64,000 nt of DNA. Source: Gymnopus androsaceus JB14 (lineage: Eukaryota; Basidiomycota; Agaricomycetes; Agaricales; Omphalotaceae). Made by a program: the position numbers and the translations under genes. The stretch's first letter is position 1. Every line of letters starts with the position of its first letter. The stretch lies in assembly GCA_009733575.1 (NCBI GenBank), contig ML769445.1:207196-271195 (forward strand). Reading direction: 5' to 3'. Below are positions 35,988 through 47,390 of this stretch, piece after piece. The notes under the pieces were generated by a model, which did no database searches, was not told where the DNA came from, and saw only the letters and a list, made by a program, of their open reading frames with translations.

Positions 35988-36764
35988 ATGTCGTCTACAG
36001 TTCCACGTCTCGTTTTGATACTCGAACCCGACAATCCTTGCAACACGAACATGTACGATGAACAAGATGGTCGAATCTTGTATCAGGTCATGACAGAATA
36101 CAACCAAGAAATCATAACAAAAGTGAGGAATATGAATGGAGACACTATCGCATCTTGGCAATGGAGGGAATCCAGATCCGATATCATCACTTTGGGAAGT
36201 GCCCATCCTATGTCTCTCAACACATGGCTGAAAAAAAGTATTATACCTTTCAACAAAGAGTCAGTCTCATTTTGTTCATCTTCGGGTCCGATATTTATGT
36301 TATGTTTCATAGTACCGTAACATTTCAAGATCAGATAGGGCGTCACTTCAAGTGGAAGGGATGTGGAACTAGGCTACCTTTGGAGGTATGTATGTACATA
36401 CAGTAATTTGGCGCGTGCCTTTGGCCCATCAACTTGATTCTGATCGCAAAGTTACGCTTTGACTTTATAGCTCTACTCCGAACATGACAAGACAAATCCT
36501 ATCGCTTACTTTGAAAAATCATCTCAGCGTAGACCTAGTCATATAGATGATTGGGATGCACCTTCGGGCTCGCAACGACTGCAGTCCAAACTTGTGGTGG
36601 ATCAACGAGGGGAGGAAATCCTCGATCTCGTTGTGATATCATTTGTGGTGTTGGAGAAAAATCGACGAGCAGCGGAAAATCCAGCTTGGAATGGTATAGA
36701 AACATTACCTACACCGCCTATGGGCCGTGGGCTTGACTACCGGCCAAGGAATGGCCAAGTTTGA
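35988..36764 (+). CDS. DUF6593 domain protein
   Basis: A 212-aa protein of a basidiomycete-specific family of unknown function. Three exons: 35988-36259, 36313-36385 and 36471-36764 (639 nt). The N-terminal half gives LVLILEPDNPCNTNMYDEQD, GRILYQVMTEYNQEIITKVR and WRESRSDIITLGSAHPMSLN, then TWLKKSIIPF. The middle exon supplies FQDQIGRHFKWKGCGTRLPL, and the last exon YSEHDKTNPIAYFEKSSQRR and the conserved end EEILDLVVISFVVLEKNRRA. All parts of the domain are present in order, so the gene is intact. No signal peptide or membrane helix. It stands alone in a gene-poor stretch. Confidence 0.9.
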
Positions 36765-37192
36765 TATTTATTTTCTCGAGATATTAGAGTTTGGTCAACC
36801 GCACTTTAGCAGCTGGCCGGCTGCGTACATGATTAGCCACAAACTGAGAGAATTCTTACCACGTATGCACTTTCTGGGACTGCGACACCATTACTATCAC
36901 ATCAAACCCAGTGTATTACTTGGATTGTAAATTACACCGCAGTCAGATATTAGGTTGCAATGTAACATAAGGATAATAATATCAAAACAGCTTCCAAAAC
37001 AACTCCCAGAGTTAACAAAAGCTCGAAGCAATCAAATGTCACAGTTCAAACGAATATGACATATAACTATAAGGTACCAAAACAACACTAATAATACAAA
37101 GCTGTCCCAAAAAACGAAGGCGTCAGAATTTTGTGAATTTTGTTCATAGGCGGGTAATATAACATCACTTCGTGCCGTTTAACGGATGTCCA
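36765..37192. other. Convergent 3' flanks (DUF6593 / SANT genes)
   Basis: AT-rich, about 430 bp between two convergent genes. A 67-codon frame at 36727-36930 overlaps the DUF6593 end and is not supported. Confidence 0.5.
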
Positions 37193-38995
37193 TTATGAGG
37201 CTGATGAGGCTGAAACATATAGACTGTGTGTTGTTGGCCGCTGGGTCCCTGCGGTAGGTTGTGGCGAGGGATCCGTAGGCCGCGGACGATAATGAGAAAA
37301 AGAGGTGCCGATTACAGGAGTGGAAGTGTTGACTGCTACAACGGGCATCGGCCAGGGCTGATTAGCGGGCGGAGCGGGCGTTGTAGAAACAGAGGGAGGG
37401 GGTTTAGTGCTAGGATTTTGCGATTTCTGTCGATGTTGTAGGGCTGGTGATGCCACTGGAGTGGACGAGGGCGTGCTAGAAGACGAAGTGCGCGCAGCAG
37501 TTACAGGAGTTGGGGTGGGGGCGGAGCTACCAGGATCCCCATGACTGTCTGCTTCACGCCGCCTCTTAACGCCGCGCACTGAAGAAGAGTTCTCTTTCAA
37601 ACCAAGCTGAGTTGCTTTGATAAGGATTTGGTGCCTAAAAGAGGTTTAAAAGGCTGGTTATCAGAAGGAAATGCAAATCTTACCTGGTTCGGCTATTCCC
37701 CCATTGACTGACTACGTCGTCCCAGTCAACTTCCCCTGAACTGTTCTTCTTTTCTTCTACCAGCTTCTTCAAGCGTTCCATTTCTTCTTCAGACCATGCG
37801 CCTGAATTTCCTGCTCCTGGTGCTGCGGCTGCTGGGGTGGCTGAGGCAACGGGGGCGGGGCGGGTGTAGCCGGTGTCGCTGCAGGTTGTGGTTGAGGCTG
37901 AGTTGGTGGTGGTGCGGACGTGGCAGGGTGCGGCGCCGGAGCGTAATACGCGCCAGGATGGGGATAAGAATATTGATAATATGATGTAGTTGGGTATTGA
38001 CTAGGAGGTGGTGCATACATAGGATATGCAGGGCTGCTCATAGAAACAACAAAGGATTGCGGCTGACTGATCACTGCGGGCGCGCCAGCAGGTATCGGTG
38101 CCCCCGGAGCTGAACCAGGAGGAGGATGATGAACTGGAGCGTGATAAAAAGTAGGAACGACAGGGTACATCGGAGGAGGCGGTGAAGATATCAGACGAGA
38201 AGGGTTTGCAAGCTAAGAATGTGACATAAAAATCAAGTCACCATGGTATTATCGAAGACTTACAAGGATATCACAGTTCTGTTTAGCTTCATTTAACATA
38301 ATGAGAGGATCGACCTTACTGCTGGGACCCATATGGTAACATTGAGCGATCACTAAAGCAGGTGTTGCTTTCTACACGATGGCCATGTTATCTCCAATAG
38401 TGTCGGACCATGATGAAGCTTGACTTACGACCAGTTCTTCCGCAGCTCCATAGAATTCTGCACAGAGATTTAGTACGCGCCATTGGAACTCATAGTACTG
38501 CTGATTCTGAGTGTTAACCTCTGGTAGTTGGGGAGGATTCGTTCCTTGACCGGTAGGATGCAGAGGCGGGTGACTCGGCACTGAGGGTTTGGGGGGTGCT
38601 TGTGGTGCTTGGGTGTCAGCAACGCGATTTCGACGAGTTTTGGATCCTTTTGGACGTCCTCGGCGCCTGGGCTCGGGTTCTTGCGTGTGCGTGGAGGGAG
38701 GCTGTTGTTGTAGTGGTTGTTGTTGCTCGGAACTAGAGGTTAAAGAAAATTATGAGATATTAAACCTAACATTAAAAGATACATACGCAGCCGGAAGAGA
38801 TTTTGATGAAGGAGGTGAAGGGGGAGCACTGTTACGACTCAACTGCTCTTCAACCATTCCCTCGTCATCATCATCAGATTCTGCAGATTTTTGTTGCTCT
38901 ACTGAGTTATTCTTGTAAAATTGTGGCTGAGAAGAGCTCCGAGGCGGATGCAAGGCATGGGACAACGGCTGATATTGCTGGGGATAATTATCCAT
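37193..38995 (-). CDS. SANT/Myb-like DNA-binding protein with AT-hook
   Basis: Probable nuclear DNA-binding regulator. ATG 38995 (MDNYPQQYQPLSHALHPPRS). An acidic run (SAESDDDDEGMVEEQ) is followed by a Gln-rich segment and the AT-hook RRRGRPKGSKTRRNR, which contacts minor-groove AT DNA. A helical part (YYEFQWRVLNLCAEFYGAAE, KATPALVIAQCYHMGPSSKV) precedes a long Pro/Tyr/Gln-rich stretch. The SANT/Myb unit is GAWSEEEMERLKKLVEEKKN then VDWDDVVSQWGNSRTRHQIL, with the spaced tryptophans of the fold. The tail is Pro/Ser/Thr-rich, stop 37193-37195. The Pro-rich part needs a 71-nt intron (37949-37879, acceptor ctgcag) to reach the SANT frame; the neighbouring acceptor fails. The target genes are unknown. 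Confidence 0.8.
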
Positions 38996-39504
38996 GGAAA
39001 TGGGCAACGTCAATCACACGGCGGAAGGGGACTTTTTCAAGCAAGATATATTCAGTTCTGCGATTGGAAGGAATCGAAAACAGAACTTGTGCAGAGTTGA
39101 GTCCGGAGCCGTGACGTTTCCTGAGACCGATTAAAGGGTGACGAACCGCATAAACATAGGATTAAATTATAAAATAAAATCAGAGTAACTGACGGGGAGA
39201 TTTCAAAGTAATTGTGTTTTTTCTTTCTGCGACGCTCAAGTCTAGCGTAGCAGCTACTTGTGCTTGGATGTAGGCAGGACAAGCTACAACTTGAACTGGA
39301 CAGCTCGATAATTGTGAAGCTCGTTGTGGACGAAAAGAATTGCAGCGGAGTTGAAAATTGTGACTGCCGATTGTCACAGGTAAGCGCGTAACGCCGGATC
39401 CTCCTCGTAGCAGTGACTGAGTGATAACAGCCGACCCGGTTGGCTTTTAATTTTTCTCTGGTCGGTTCACCATATCACGGCCTGGATCCCGCACTGGCCA
39501 AACG
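38996..39504. other. Intergenic region between SANT and F-box genes
   Basis: About 510 bp containing the SANT gene promoter and the F-box 3' flank. No supported gene. Confidence 0.5.
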
Positions 39505-41479
39505 TTACGAAATCACTCGTGTATGGTATTTAGAATACTGCTGTCTTAAAGCACTTATACCAACCTCTTGAACATTCAATACTCGCATCCCTTGACAATC
39601 TTCAACAACATAACATCCAATCTGCTTTGTACGAAAAACCCCAGTAAGCTGATCCAGGTGATCCCACAATCCCACGTCCCGAAGAGTAAATTCGCGCAGA
39701 TTAGGATTCCGACTGGCGATGAGTATCGCGCTCTTGGTGAGGTCGCTCCCTTTTACCTTGCGCACTCGAGTGACAGTCAGACTCCGAAGAGCTGGAGCGT
39801 GTTTTAGACCTGTGGAAATCTCTCGCTGATGATGTGAGTAAGCCTTCCTATTCTACACAAACGCTCTGGAAGCTCACCAAAGACAACGTTGATGTAGCAG
39901 AGATTTCCAAAGATGTGAGCTGCGAGCATTTCCCTAATAACCTATTGTAAAAGTCGAGGTCCGGGTGGACGTTATCAAGATAGTTGATGCAAACGCTTAG
40001 TGATTCCAAATGATGAAGATCTCCCAGAACGTCGCCAAAATTAGCGGAAGGGCTGAACCAGTCCTGGATAATAGTCGGACAATATTAGCTCGTGGAGTGG
40101 AGCCTGGATTGAGCATACCATCAGAATGAGAGTCCGAATCCGGGATAAAGCACCACTACCTTTGAGCTGGTGTAGACTTCCTTGATAGGTTTCAAGTTTC
40201 GGTAATGAGAGTAAACAAGCCAATGATGCTGAAGAATACGACATGTTTCCGAGGGACGATATTCTTTCTAAATTCGGATGTGCTTGTAGAAACGTACAAA
40301 GCAGTTCATCATCGCTGTCGTCATTGAACACAGCACCCAATGCTAGCTTACGGAGGCGAGGCCAACGTCCAGAGAGGACATGCTTAATATGCCAGGCATT
40401 GGAGTCGGAGAAGATAGTACCATCTAGTGTTAGTTCTTCTAAATCTTGACTCTCGAAAAGCATCGTCCAAAAAATTTCAGGTAGTTCTTGATTTCTGTTG
40501 TATTCTATAGCGGCCTGAGTGAAGAGAGACGGGCGTTGCAAGTAAGCTCACTAATCATTGTCCAACGCTCCAGAACTTGAGTGAAAAGATGGAATCCTTT
40601 GAGGTTTCTAAACTCAAGAAGCTATGGAACGCGAGTCAAATGCGAGTTCAAGTCACGAACGTAGCCGATACCTGGTTATGCGTCTTGAGACTGTGGAGCG
40701 TATTTTGGCCCACAGAGGTACCAATATTCCGAAGATGAGGACAGCTATGAATGTTGAGACAGTTTCAAAGACATTGATAAATCTTGAACCCTTACTGTAG
40801 CCGTAGCACTGACCATAACGAATCTCTAGGCATCTCCTTCCCATACCATTTAAATGTCTTCAAAAGAGGCAAGGCGTCCTGTGCCGCAATCCCTTCGATA
40901 ACATCAACCATCCAGAGCTCATCTATAGCCTTGTCGGAGCTATTTGCCCACCCAGAATTACGATTGGGTTTGAGAATCAAGGTCTGAATGTAACGTGTCA
41001 TTGCTGGTCGCTGTTCAAAGATCTTCAGCGCTGAACGACACAGATCGGTGTATGCCAAATCAACCGAACAATATGCGTAGGTCTGTAGTAAAAGAGCAAG
41101 ACGTTTACACTGAATCCAGAGATTAGCATTTGGTGCATTGTATAAAGAAGTTCAAGACTTACTGCTAGACGCAATCGAAGGATGTTCGCAGGGCTAGACC
41201 AACTAGCAATCTCACACAAGATATCATCCGGAATGTCATCAAGGCAATAATGTGAATGAGTTGGGGCTGAAATTGCCGAGGACAAAACCGATACAGCTTT
41301 GGGGGACGCCGAAATCCTTGTCTTTTTCAACAGTAGATTCCTTGGAAGCTGTTTTGCGAAATCCACTGAATATGTTTGAATTCTTTCTAGAATAATTTGT
41401 AGGAGAAGCGTTTCGACATTAGGAAATTGAAAACGCTGCCGTGCCAACACTGGCGTTCAAATGACAAAAGCAATTGCAT
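39505..41479 (-). CDS. F-box protein with leucine-rich C-terminal region
   Basis: Probable substrate receptor of an SCF ubiquitin ligase. The F-box is LDDIPDDILCEIASWSSPAN then ILRLRLA near 41160-41250. The preceding open frame has no ATG of its own; I place the start at ATG 41479 (MQLLLSFERQ), joined by a 64-nt intron (41387-41450) to RIQTYSVDFAKQLPRNLLLK. After the F-box come irregular LRR-like strands: ALPLLKTFKWYGKEMPRDSL, SQDLEELTLDGTIFSDSNAW, RWPRLRKLALGAVF, LESLSVCINYLDN and NPNLREFTLRDVGLWDHLDQ. The end is YSKYHTRVIS, stop at 39505. Basidiomycetes have many such F-box genes with fast-changing C-termini. The start exon is the least certain part. Confidence 0.75.
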
Positions 41480-41795
41480 CAAAGCGCTCAAGCCTCAAAC
41501 ACTATTAAGCGCCTACTACGAGCGCCACCGAGTTCAGAGACGCGTTCGTATGGCAAGCCATTAGCAATGCCTGATACTTGTTCGTGGGTACTAGCGCGTC
41601 GCTGAGCAAATATTGAATGCCGAAGGGACGCGTCGTCTGTTCGTGACGAGAGAAAACTTGTAGTATATACGTAGGCGAGCATAGCTAGTCTACTACACGC
41701 CGCTTCTTAACACTCACTCTTGAGCAACTGTTAGCGACAGAACTCAAGATTACGCAAGCGTATAGATTCGTCACTGCTCGCATCAAACGAGATAA
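41480..41795. promoter_or_regulatory. Divergent promoter region, F-box (-) and SDR (+)
   Basis: 316 bp between two divergently transcribed starts. No clear TATA element or named operator was found. Inferred from gene orientation only. Confidence 0.4.
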
Positions 41796-42933
41796 ATGAG
41801 GCGTATTAAAGGAGACCTTAAACAAGACGGGAAAGCCCCATACCCGACTCTCATGGCCCGTACTCCACTTCCTGTAGGACTTTCATACCGCGGCAAGACT
41901 GCTCTCGTTACTGGCGCAAACACTGGGCTGGGATACGCTGTTGCGGCCCTCCTACTTCGTCATGACATATCTTGCTTGATTTTGGGGGTTCGCACTATAG
42001 AGAAGGGTGAATCTACTAAAGCGCGACTACTTCAGGAACCTGCTACCAAAGCGCAGGGGGAAACTCCAGATATTCTGTTCTACACAATGGACATGCTATC
42101 TGGCGAATCCGTCGTAGAGTTCAGTGAGCAGATCCTGACCCAGGTGCCAAAGCTGGATATTGTCATTCTGAATGGTGGGTGTATTCCATCCTAGTCTAAG
42201 TATATGATTGAACTAACTCCGAGTCGTAAAGCTGGGATGATGACCTGGAACTACGCCAAGTCATCATTCACCGAGAACGAGTCCACTTACCAGGTTAATC
42301 ACCTTTCCACAGCGATGCTCGCTGTATACCTCCTCCCGCTCCTCAAGAAGTCTTCTGCACCTGGTCAGCCCACACATCTCACTATCATAGGCTCTGCATT
42401 ACAGCTCTTCTCTCCCTTCATCAAGAAACCTATTCCTGACGACAGGTCTGTTGTGGAATACATGAACGATCCGGAGACCTTCTCCACCTTGAACCGCTAC
42501 TCGGACACTAAGCTGCTTATTGGCACGTTCACGCGTGAACTGGCGACTCGTATAAATCCTGCGCAGGTCATTGTCCACGATGTCGATCCCGGTATCCTTG
42601 ATACAGATCTCGGTCGGAATGTGCCCGGGCCTCTCAAACCTGTGGCGAAGGTCTTTGGCTGGATGGTAGCTAAACCTCCACACGTCGGAGCCGCAGTTGT
42701 GCTTCATGCAGTTGAGAGAGGCAACGAAAGCCATGGAAAGTTCGTAGATATCGAGAAAGTCAAATCGTGAGGTTACATCATTCGAATCAAGAGGATTGAA
42801 CGGCTGACACCCATGAAGCGCCACCTTCAAAAATGAGGAGATGGGCAGACGAATGACAGAGAAGAACTGGAAGGAAACCATAGAGATCGTTGACAAGTTT
42901 AATCCTGAAAGCATGAAGAGAGCCTTGGAGTAG
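41796..42933 (+). CDS. Short-chain dehydrogenase/reductase
   Basis: Classical-type NAD(P)H-dependent SDR. Exons 41796-42174, 42232-42766 and 42819-42933 (342 aa). An in-frame ATG at 41853 (MARTPLPVGLSYRGKTALVT, 323 aa) sits closer to the Rossmann fold and may be the true start. Motifs: TGANTGLG (cofactor loop), LNAGMM rebuilt across the first intron (the NAG motif), IIGSA (catalytic Ser), YSDTK (YxxxK catalytic pair), and the DPGILDTDLGRN segment. The third exon, ATFKNEEMGRRMTEKNWKET then IEIVDKFNPESMKRALE, matches the usual SDR C-terminus; without the 52-nt intron the protein would stop early at 42770. Similar proteins act on retinol- or polyketide-like ketones. Substrate not predictable. 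Confidence 0.9.
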
Positions 42934-43123
42934 ATGGGTTTCTTTATAAACAGCTATTGTCGAGAATGGCAGAGAGGCAAGTTCAAGTTGTTGGCGGTTC
43001 AAGTTGCAACCTCGAAAAAGCCTCGTTAATGATTGAGCATGAAAATTCGTAGAGATACATTGATCAAGGCATTAAGGTAACGATACACATGAAACGTAGA
43101 AAGCATAGAAAGCATCGAAAGCA

Positions 43124-43806
43124 TCAAGATAACAATAAAAGGAAAGTTGATAGTTGGGTGAAGAATTTGAAGGTCATAAAGATAAATGCAAGGCTCGAGC
43201 AGTAGCTCATGTTCTCAAAACGCCCCATATAGCCAATGAAGCAACGACATACAAGCAACAGTAGGATGCAGAGCGCGATCAAGCACCGTTTGGCCCATTT
43301 GACTTCTGCTTTGCGCATCTTTTCGATGATTTCCTGTCGTTCGCTCTCTGTCTTTTCTGGTAACCATACAGATGAGGGCGTAGATTCTGGTTGACGGAGA
43401 GGGGACAGAAGTATGAGAGATCCAAATATCCAAAATGGAGGGAATACTAGGAGGGAAGAGAAGCAAGTTAAGAATTTGGAGAAAGAATGTACTCAAAAAA
43501 TAACTCACTGAATCCAAATTTGAACATATACATAGCCAGTGTCACAGGCTCGTTTGAGCCTGAAGATGAATATGCTGGAGGCTCTTCGAGATAAGGCGGT
43601 AAAACCTCCTCCGTCTGCCCTTCGCACTGATCTCCACCGTGGTGACCGAAAACGAATTCAACAGCATCAACATTCGGGGGAGCATCGGATATGACGATGG
43701 TATCCTCTAGAGGAAGATGGTTGCCTTCAATGGTATGGGAGGCAGAAGCACTGGTACTGGCTTCAGCAGTAGACGCGACCTGGAGCTGAGATTCGGAGGA
43801 AGACAT
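43124..43806 (-). CDS. Small basidiomycete membrane protein (PPFWIFG type)
   Basis: 206 aa from two exons (43806-43509 and 43446-43124). The N-terminal half is Ser/Glu-rich and disordered, with a PPYLEEPPAY motif that resembles PY ligands of WW domains or Rsp5-type ligases. Then NEPVTLAMYMFKFGFIFPPF and WIFGSLILLSPLR (re-entrant or first membrane segment), a basic-acidic stretch (EKTESERQEIIEKMRKAEVK) and a second helix CLIALCILLLLVCRCFIGYM. I recall this arrangement from mushroom genomes, but no function is known to me. The last ~40 residues (MTFKFFTQLSTFLLLLS) extend beyond the usual end. Confidence 0.72.
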
Positions 43807-44169
43807 GTCAAATGTTTATACGTTTATAACGAATCGAATCGGAAGAGGGCAAAGCTACAGCGTCGACGAGGGTGAAAAGCGTAATTAAGATTCGAATCCA
43901 TGGTCGCGGATTTATAGAAAACTTGGATTGGAACCAATCCACGGAAATTGACGCTCGGTATCCATGCATGAGAAAAGATACTAAACTAGGTAATTTCGGT
44001 TGTCATGCAGAATTACTATAAAAGGTATAAAATCTATTCCATCATCCAATTGCTTTGTTTCGCGCTCTGGCAGTTTCCGGGACGAAGCAAAGTTCACCGG
44101 ATTGCTCCGTGGTTTCCTTCCTTGTTCTGGATGGGAAAATACTTTTATTACTCTAGCTTAATCTTTCTA
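43807..44169. other. Intergenic region
   Basis: About 360 bp upstream of the small membrane protein and downstream of the CCCH-related gene. No gene seen. Confidence 0.5.
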
Positions 44170-45342
44170 CTATTTCCTCCACCCAGAGCGAATTGCATGG
44201 ACCTCCCGATGAGCTTTCTCCGCCATCAGCATAGTAATCGTCTCCGTTAATTTGACCTGTTCAGCTTTCCAGCTCTCTCGCAGTTGAAGATCCATCATCT
44301 TCGACATGAGTTCGAGTCGCGTCCGAACGTTCTTTGCTGCAAGCTCAGACAAGTAGTAGCAGTCGGTGTTTCCTGGTTGGATAAAAGAACAGTTTAAACA
44401 GGAGCCAAACATGCAGAATTCCTGATAACAAACAGGTAAGTAAGTATATCTGGGTCATTGGGATAAGGTGAAACCTTTCTATGATCATGCGCTATCCAGC
44501 TTCCGCGCATCTCCGCAGAATTATGAGCGCCACCGTCATCATGAGGTGGTGCATCACGATATGTAGTCTTGCGTATGGAAGGAGTTGGCAGAGTCGTGGG
44601 TTCAGACGATTCGTTATCCTTGCTTTGTTTGTTCCCATTCGAATTTTTCTTCGTTTTGATCTCCGCTTGAGCGCCTGATGGAACTACGACTACACATGTA
44701 GACGGTGGTATAGATGCGACCGACGGTTGTTCGGGTGCTTTAGAGGTGACCGTCTGAGCAGTTGGGCACGACGAAGGCGGAGCGTGATCAGACGATGTAT
44801 TCGAGTTGCTATCTTGGCTCTTCATCTTTGTCTCGACATCAGTTTCTACTTCCTTCCCGACGAGGTCGATTTCAAGTTGAGTTTGTTCTACCGCCGCGAT
44901 ACTTCCTAACCCTTCTCCTTTCTGCGTGCTGTCCGTACGTCGCAGCTTTTGCATACTCGGAATAGGGGCCGGCGACGTGTCTAGAGATTCTGTTTTCTCT
45001 GCTGGTGAAGGCTGTCGAATGATCTCCAACCAGTCGTCTAATTCTTCTACATGTGTTTCTTCAGAAAGTTTTTGTTGAGCAAGTCGATGGAAGAAGATGA
45101 AATTCAGCTTTACCTGAAAAGCGTCCCTTTGGCGTACTCGGCAGTAGGACTGGCGACGAGCTTCGGGAAAGGGTTTCCTCTAATTCTTCCTGCTCTACCA
45201 CCTTTGATGAATCTCGAACGACTTGTACCCACCCGTCTATGATATGGATCTCTTTTAAAGGGGTTTTGTTAGGCATATTCATCAAATGAAAGCGAGTTCT
45301 ACCTGAACAGCGCTCTACCGGTGCTTGTTCTTTGATATCCAT
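44170..45342 (-). CDS. CCCH-family-related protein without intact finger (tandem copy 1)
   Basis: ATG 45342 (MDIKEQAPVERCS). A short first exon splices to EIHIIDGWVQVVRDSSKVVE, and a second round of the same pattern follows: GRFS, an intron, then EETHVEELDDWLEIIRQPSP. The protein so contains two copies of the [IL]D-x-W-x-x-[IV][IV]R unit also found twice in the neighbour at 45823-46676. The middle is a long Ser/Thr/Glu-rich disordered stretch. The last exon starts EFCMFGSCLNCSFIQ, which resembles a broken CCCH finger, and ends in a helical segment (LELMSKMMDLQLRESWKAEQ), stop 44170-44172. It is recognisable only through its paralogue. Possibly RNA-binding by ancestry. Confidence 0.65.
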
Positions 45343-45822
45343 TCTTTCAAGAGATTTCGTAAAAGAAAACGAAATGGCCAGTTCAAAACAGAAGCGTAGG
45401 TGATGGTCAAGAGCAAGTTGAAGCTAAATCTGTCTTAGGAGCGTACAACGATCGAAAAACGTGACATGTCTGACATTGGGGAGCAAAGGTCTTGCGAAAG
45501 ATCAATCCAAAGAGGGTACGATTTGTTCATTCTCCAAGTTTTCGACCTGGAAGAAAGCAGGTCTCAAACCAAAAGACCTTTGTGCACTTAGCCAGCTCGT
45601 TCGTGAATCATAGTTGTTCTCTTCTGAGAAGGTTTTGAGTCTGTATCGCTAGAGGTCCGTCAGAAAAATAAGCGCGAACAGGTTTAACGCCCACAAGCCA
45701 AGGTGTATGTAAGTCTGTGTAATTCATTTGCTACAATCGCGAAAGACATGCCATTTCCACTCCCAAACGTAACAATTCGTACAGGTCCAAGTCGCCTCAA
45801 GATTGTTCCTCCCATGCATCAG
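45343..45822. other. Intergenic region between tandem CCCH-related genes
   Basis: About 480 bp. The part near 45400-45450 resembles the 5' flank of the next paralogue (a shared word meaning caacttgctcttgac on the minus strand and a cgatcg/cgatcat-aaaaacgtgaca block). No gene. Confidence 0.5.
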
Positions 45823-46676
45823 TCAAGATAGTAAGAAGAAAGGAAGTGCGCAGTCAGCGATTTCCGCATGGATAAAGCGACATCTTTTCCCGTACGGGCA
45901 GGACCCCCCCGGCAACCAGAAATTCTAATGATAAACTCTCAGGATGAGTTGGAGGGTAAAGATCAGGAAAAAACACGCACTCGACAGGTTTCAGTCTTGT
46001 ACTGGAAGAATGATAAATATGTAGTCAGCACATAGAGGTCCATAAGATTGGTAGGCGTTCTTACCTTGGAGTGACGCGTAGCCATACGAAGTTCTTCTTC
46101 ACCGTGTGCGAATTGGCACTTCGCACCATAGCGACAGCTACCTCGATATTCCCAGTTTACGCAAAGCTCTGTTTTGCGCTTGCCTGGGAGGACGGGAATC
46201 GATGATTTATACGAGTTGCCGTCATTGTTTCTTTTGTTTTCCGACGCGTTTACGGTTTTCATTGTGGTTTTGACGATATTTCCTTCTCGTTTCTCGATGC
46301 CCTGAAAATGTTCCGTCTCTGCGACAGTTCCTAGTGCTTCTCTCGATCCTTCCTGGACATTATCCGTATACTCTGGCGTTCTCGAAGGTAGGACTGACGA
46401 GTTTAGGGGCTGGGGTTTCTCTGCCACCTGTGACACCTCTCGAGCAATATCCACCCACTCATCTAATTCATCCAAAGGAAGCAAGTTTGGAGACGAGTTT
46501 AGGGACCGTTGATTCTTTGATTCTTCGTGTTCTATCGTCTGTAACGGCTCTCGAACAATCTCCAACCACCCGTCTAATTCTCCAAAGGGTTTCGTTAACT
46601 CTTGAAGGAGCCCGTGAAGATAGATAAAAGTAGCTTTACCTGAGAAACGCTCTGCTAGTACTTCGATACTATCCAT
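45823..46676 (-). CDS. Tandem CCCH zinc-finger protein, TTP/Zfs1-like (tandem copy 2)
   Basis: Tandem CCCH proteins of the tristetraprolin type bind AU-rich 3'-UTRs and promote mRNA decay. ATG 46676 (MDSIEVLAERFS) splices over a 60-nt intron to ELDGWLEIVREPLQTIEHEE, then DELDEWVDIAREVSQVAE. Finger 1 is KTELCVNWEYRGSCRYGAKC then QFAHGEEELR: C-x8-C-x5-C-x3-H with the RYKTEL-type lead. After RHSK an intron leads to YKTETCR, and a second intron to NFWLPGGSCPYGKRCRFIHA. Finger 2 thus reads C-x9-C-x5-C-x3-H, one residue longer than canonical at a G7 tract. Ends at FFLLS, stop 45823-45825. Family call good; RNA targets unknown. Confidence 0.85.
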
Positions 46677-46842
46677 TTCTTCGTGATTCTTTTTGGGAGA
46701 CTTGTGAAAAGCTAAAGCAGGAGAGGGTTAGGAGCAAGTTGAGAGTAACCGAGAGTCTTACACGGAGGTTGACTATGATCGAAAAACGTGACACAGTCGA
46801 CTGCAGCGAAAAATAGGCCCCTAGTTCACCTAGTCGCACAAC

Positions 46843-47141
46843 TCATCCGCGAATTATTCTTCCCGGTTCTTGAGATTGTTTGCTCGTGGCTGTCGCGTAA
46901 GCATTGAGGGAGGGGATCAACCCAGAGGAAAGCATGGCCTGAGGCTCCGGTGGCATCTCAGAGATCATCGCAGCTCTGGCGAAAGAGAGGTCGCACTCTA
47001 ATTGAGGGATTTCTTCTTCCTTCTGTGAGACTGACGAATCGTGATCGACTTCTAAACCGCGCAATTCTTCGATAATTCCTTTCCAAGGTTGAGCGGGTTC
47101 GTAAAATTGGCTCTACCTGAACACTCTGCTAGTTCTTCCAT
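46843..47141 (-). CDS. Truncated third member of the CCCH-related family
   Basis: ATG 47141 (MEELAECS) splices over a ~45-nt intron (gtagagcc to ggaaag) to GIIEELRGLEVDHDSSVSQK, EEEIPQLECDLSFARAAMIS, stop 46843-46845. The short first exon ending in CS/FS, a following intron that also begins gta-a/g-ag, and the upstream flank all match the two neighbours, but there is no D-x-W unit and no zinc finger. It is about 85 aa. Probably a decayed tandem copy; it may not make a working protein. Confidence 0.5.
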
Positions 47142-47390
47142 CCGGCATTCGTATCGTCTTCCATATGTGTTTCTAAGGTTTTGGTTAAGCGAACAGCCTG
47201 GAAACAGATGAAAGCGAGATCTAGCTGAGTAAAACGTGCTGATCCACGAGAAAAGAAGACAACGGGATGCAAACGCGTCAAGAGCAAGTTAGGTGAAGTC
47301 ACGCAGAATGGGCATCTATGATCAAATCGCTGCAAATATTGGTCCAAGATTCCGCGTTTTGATACTGGTACAAATTCAAAAGCGAGTCAT

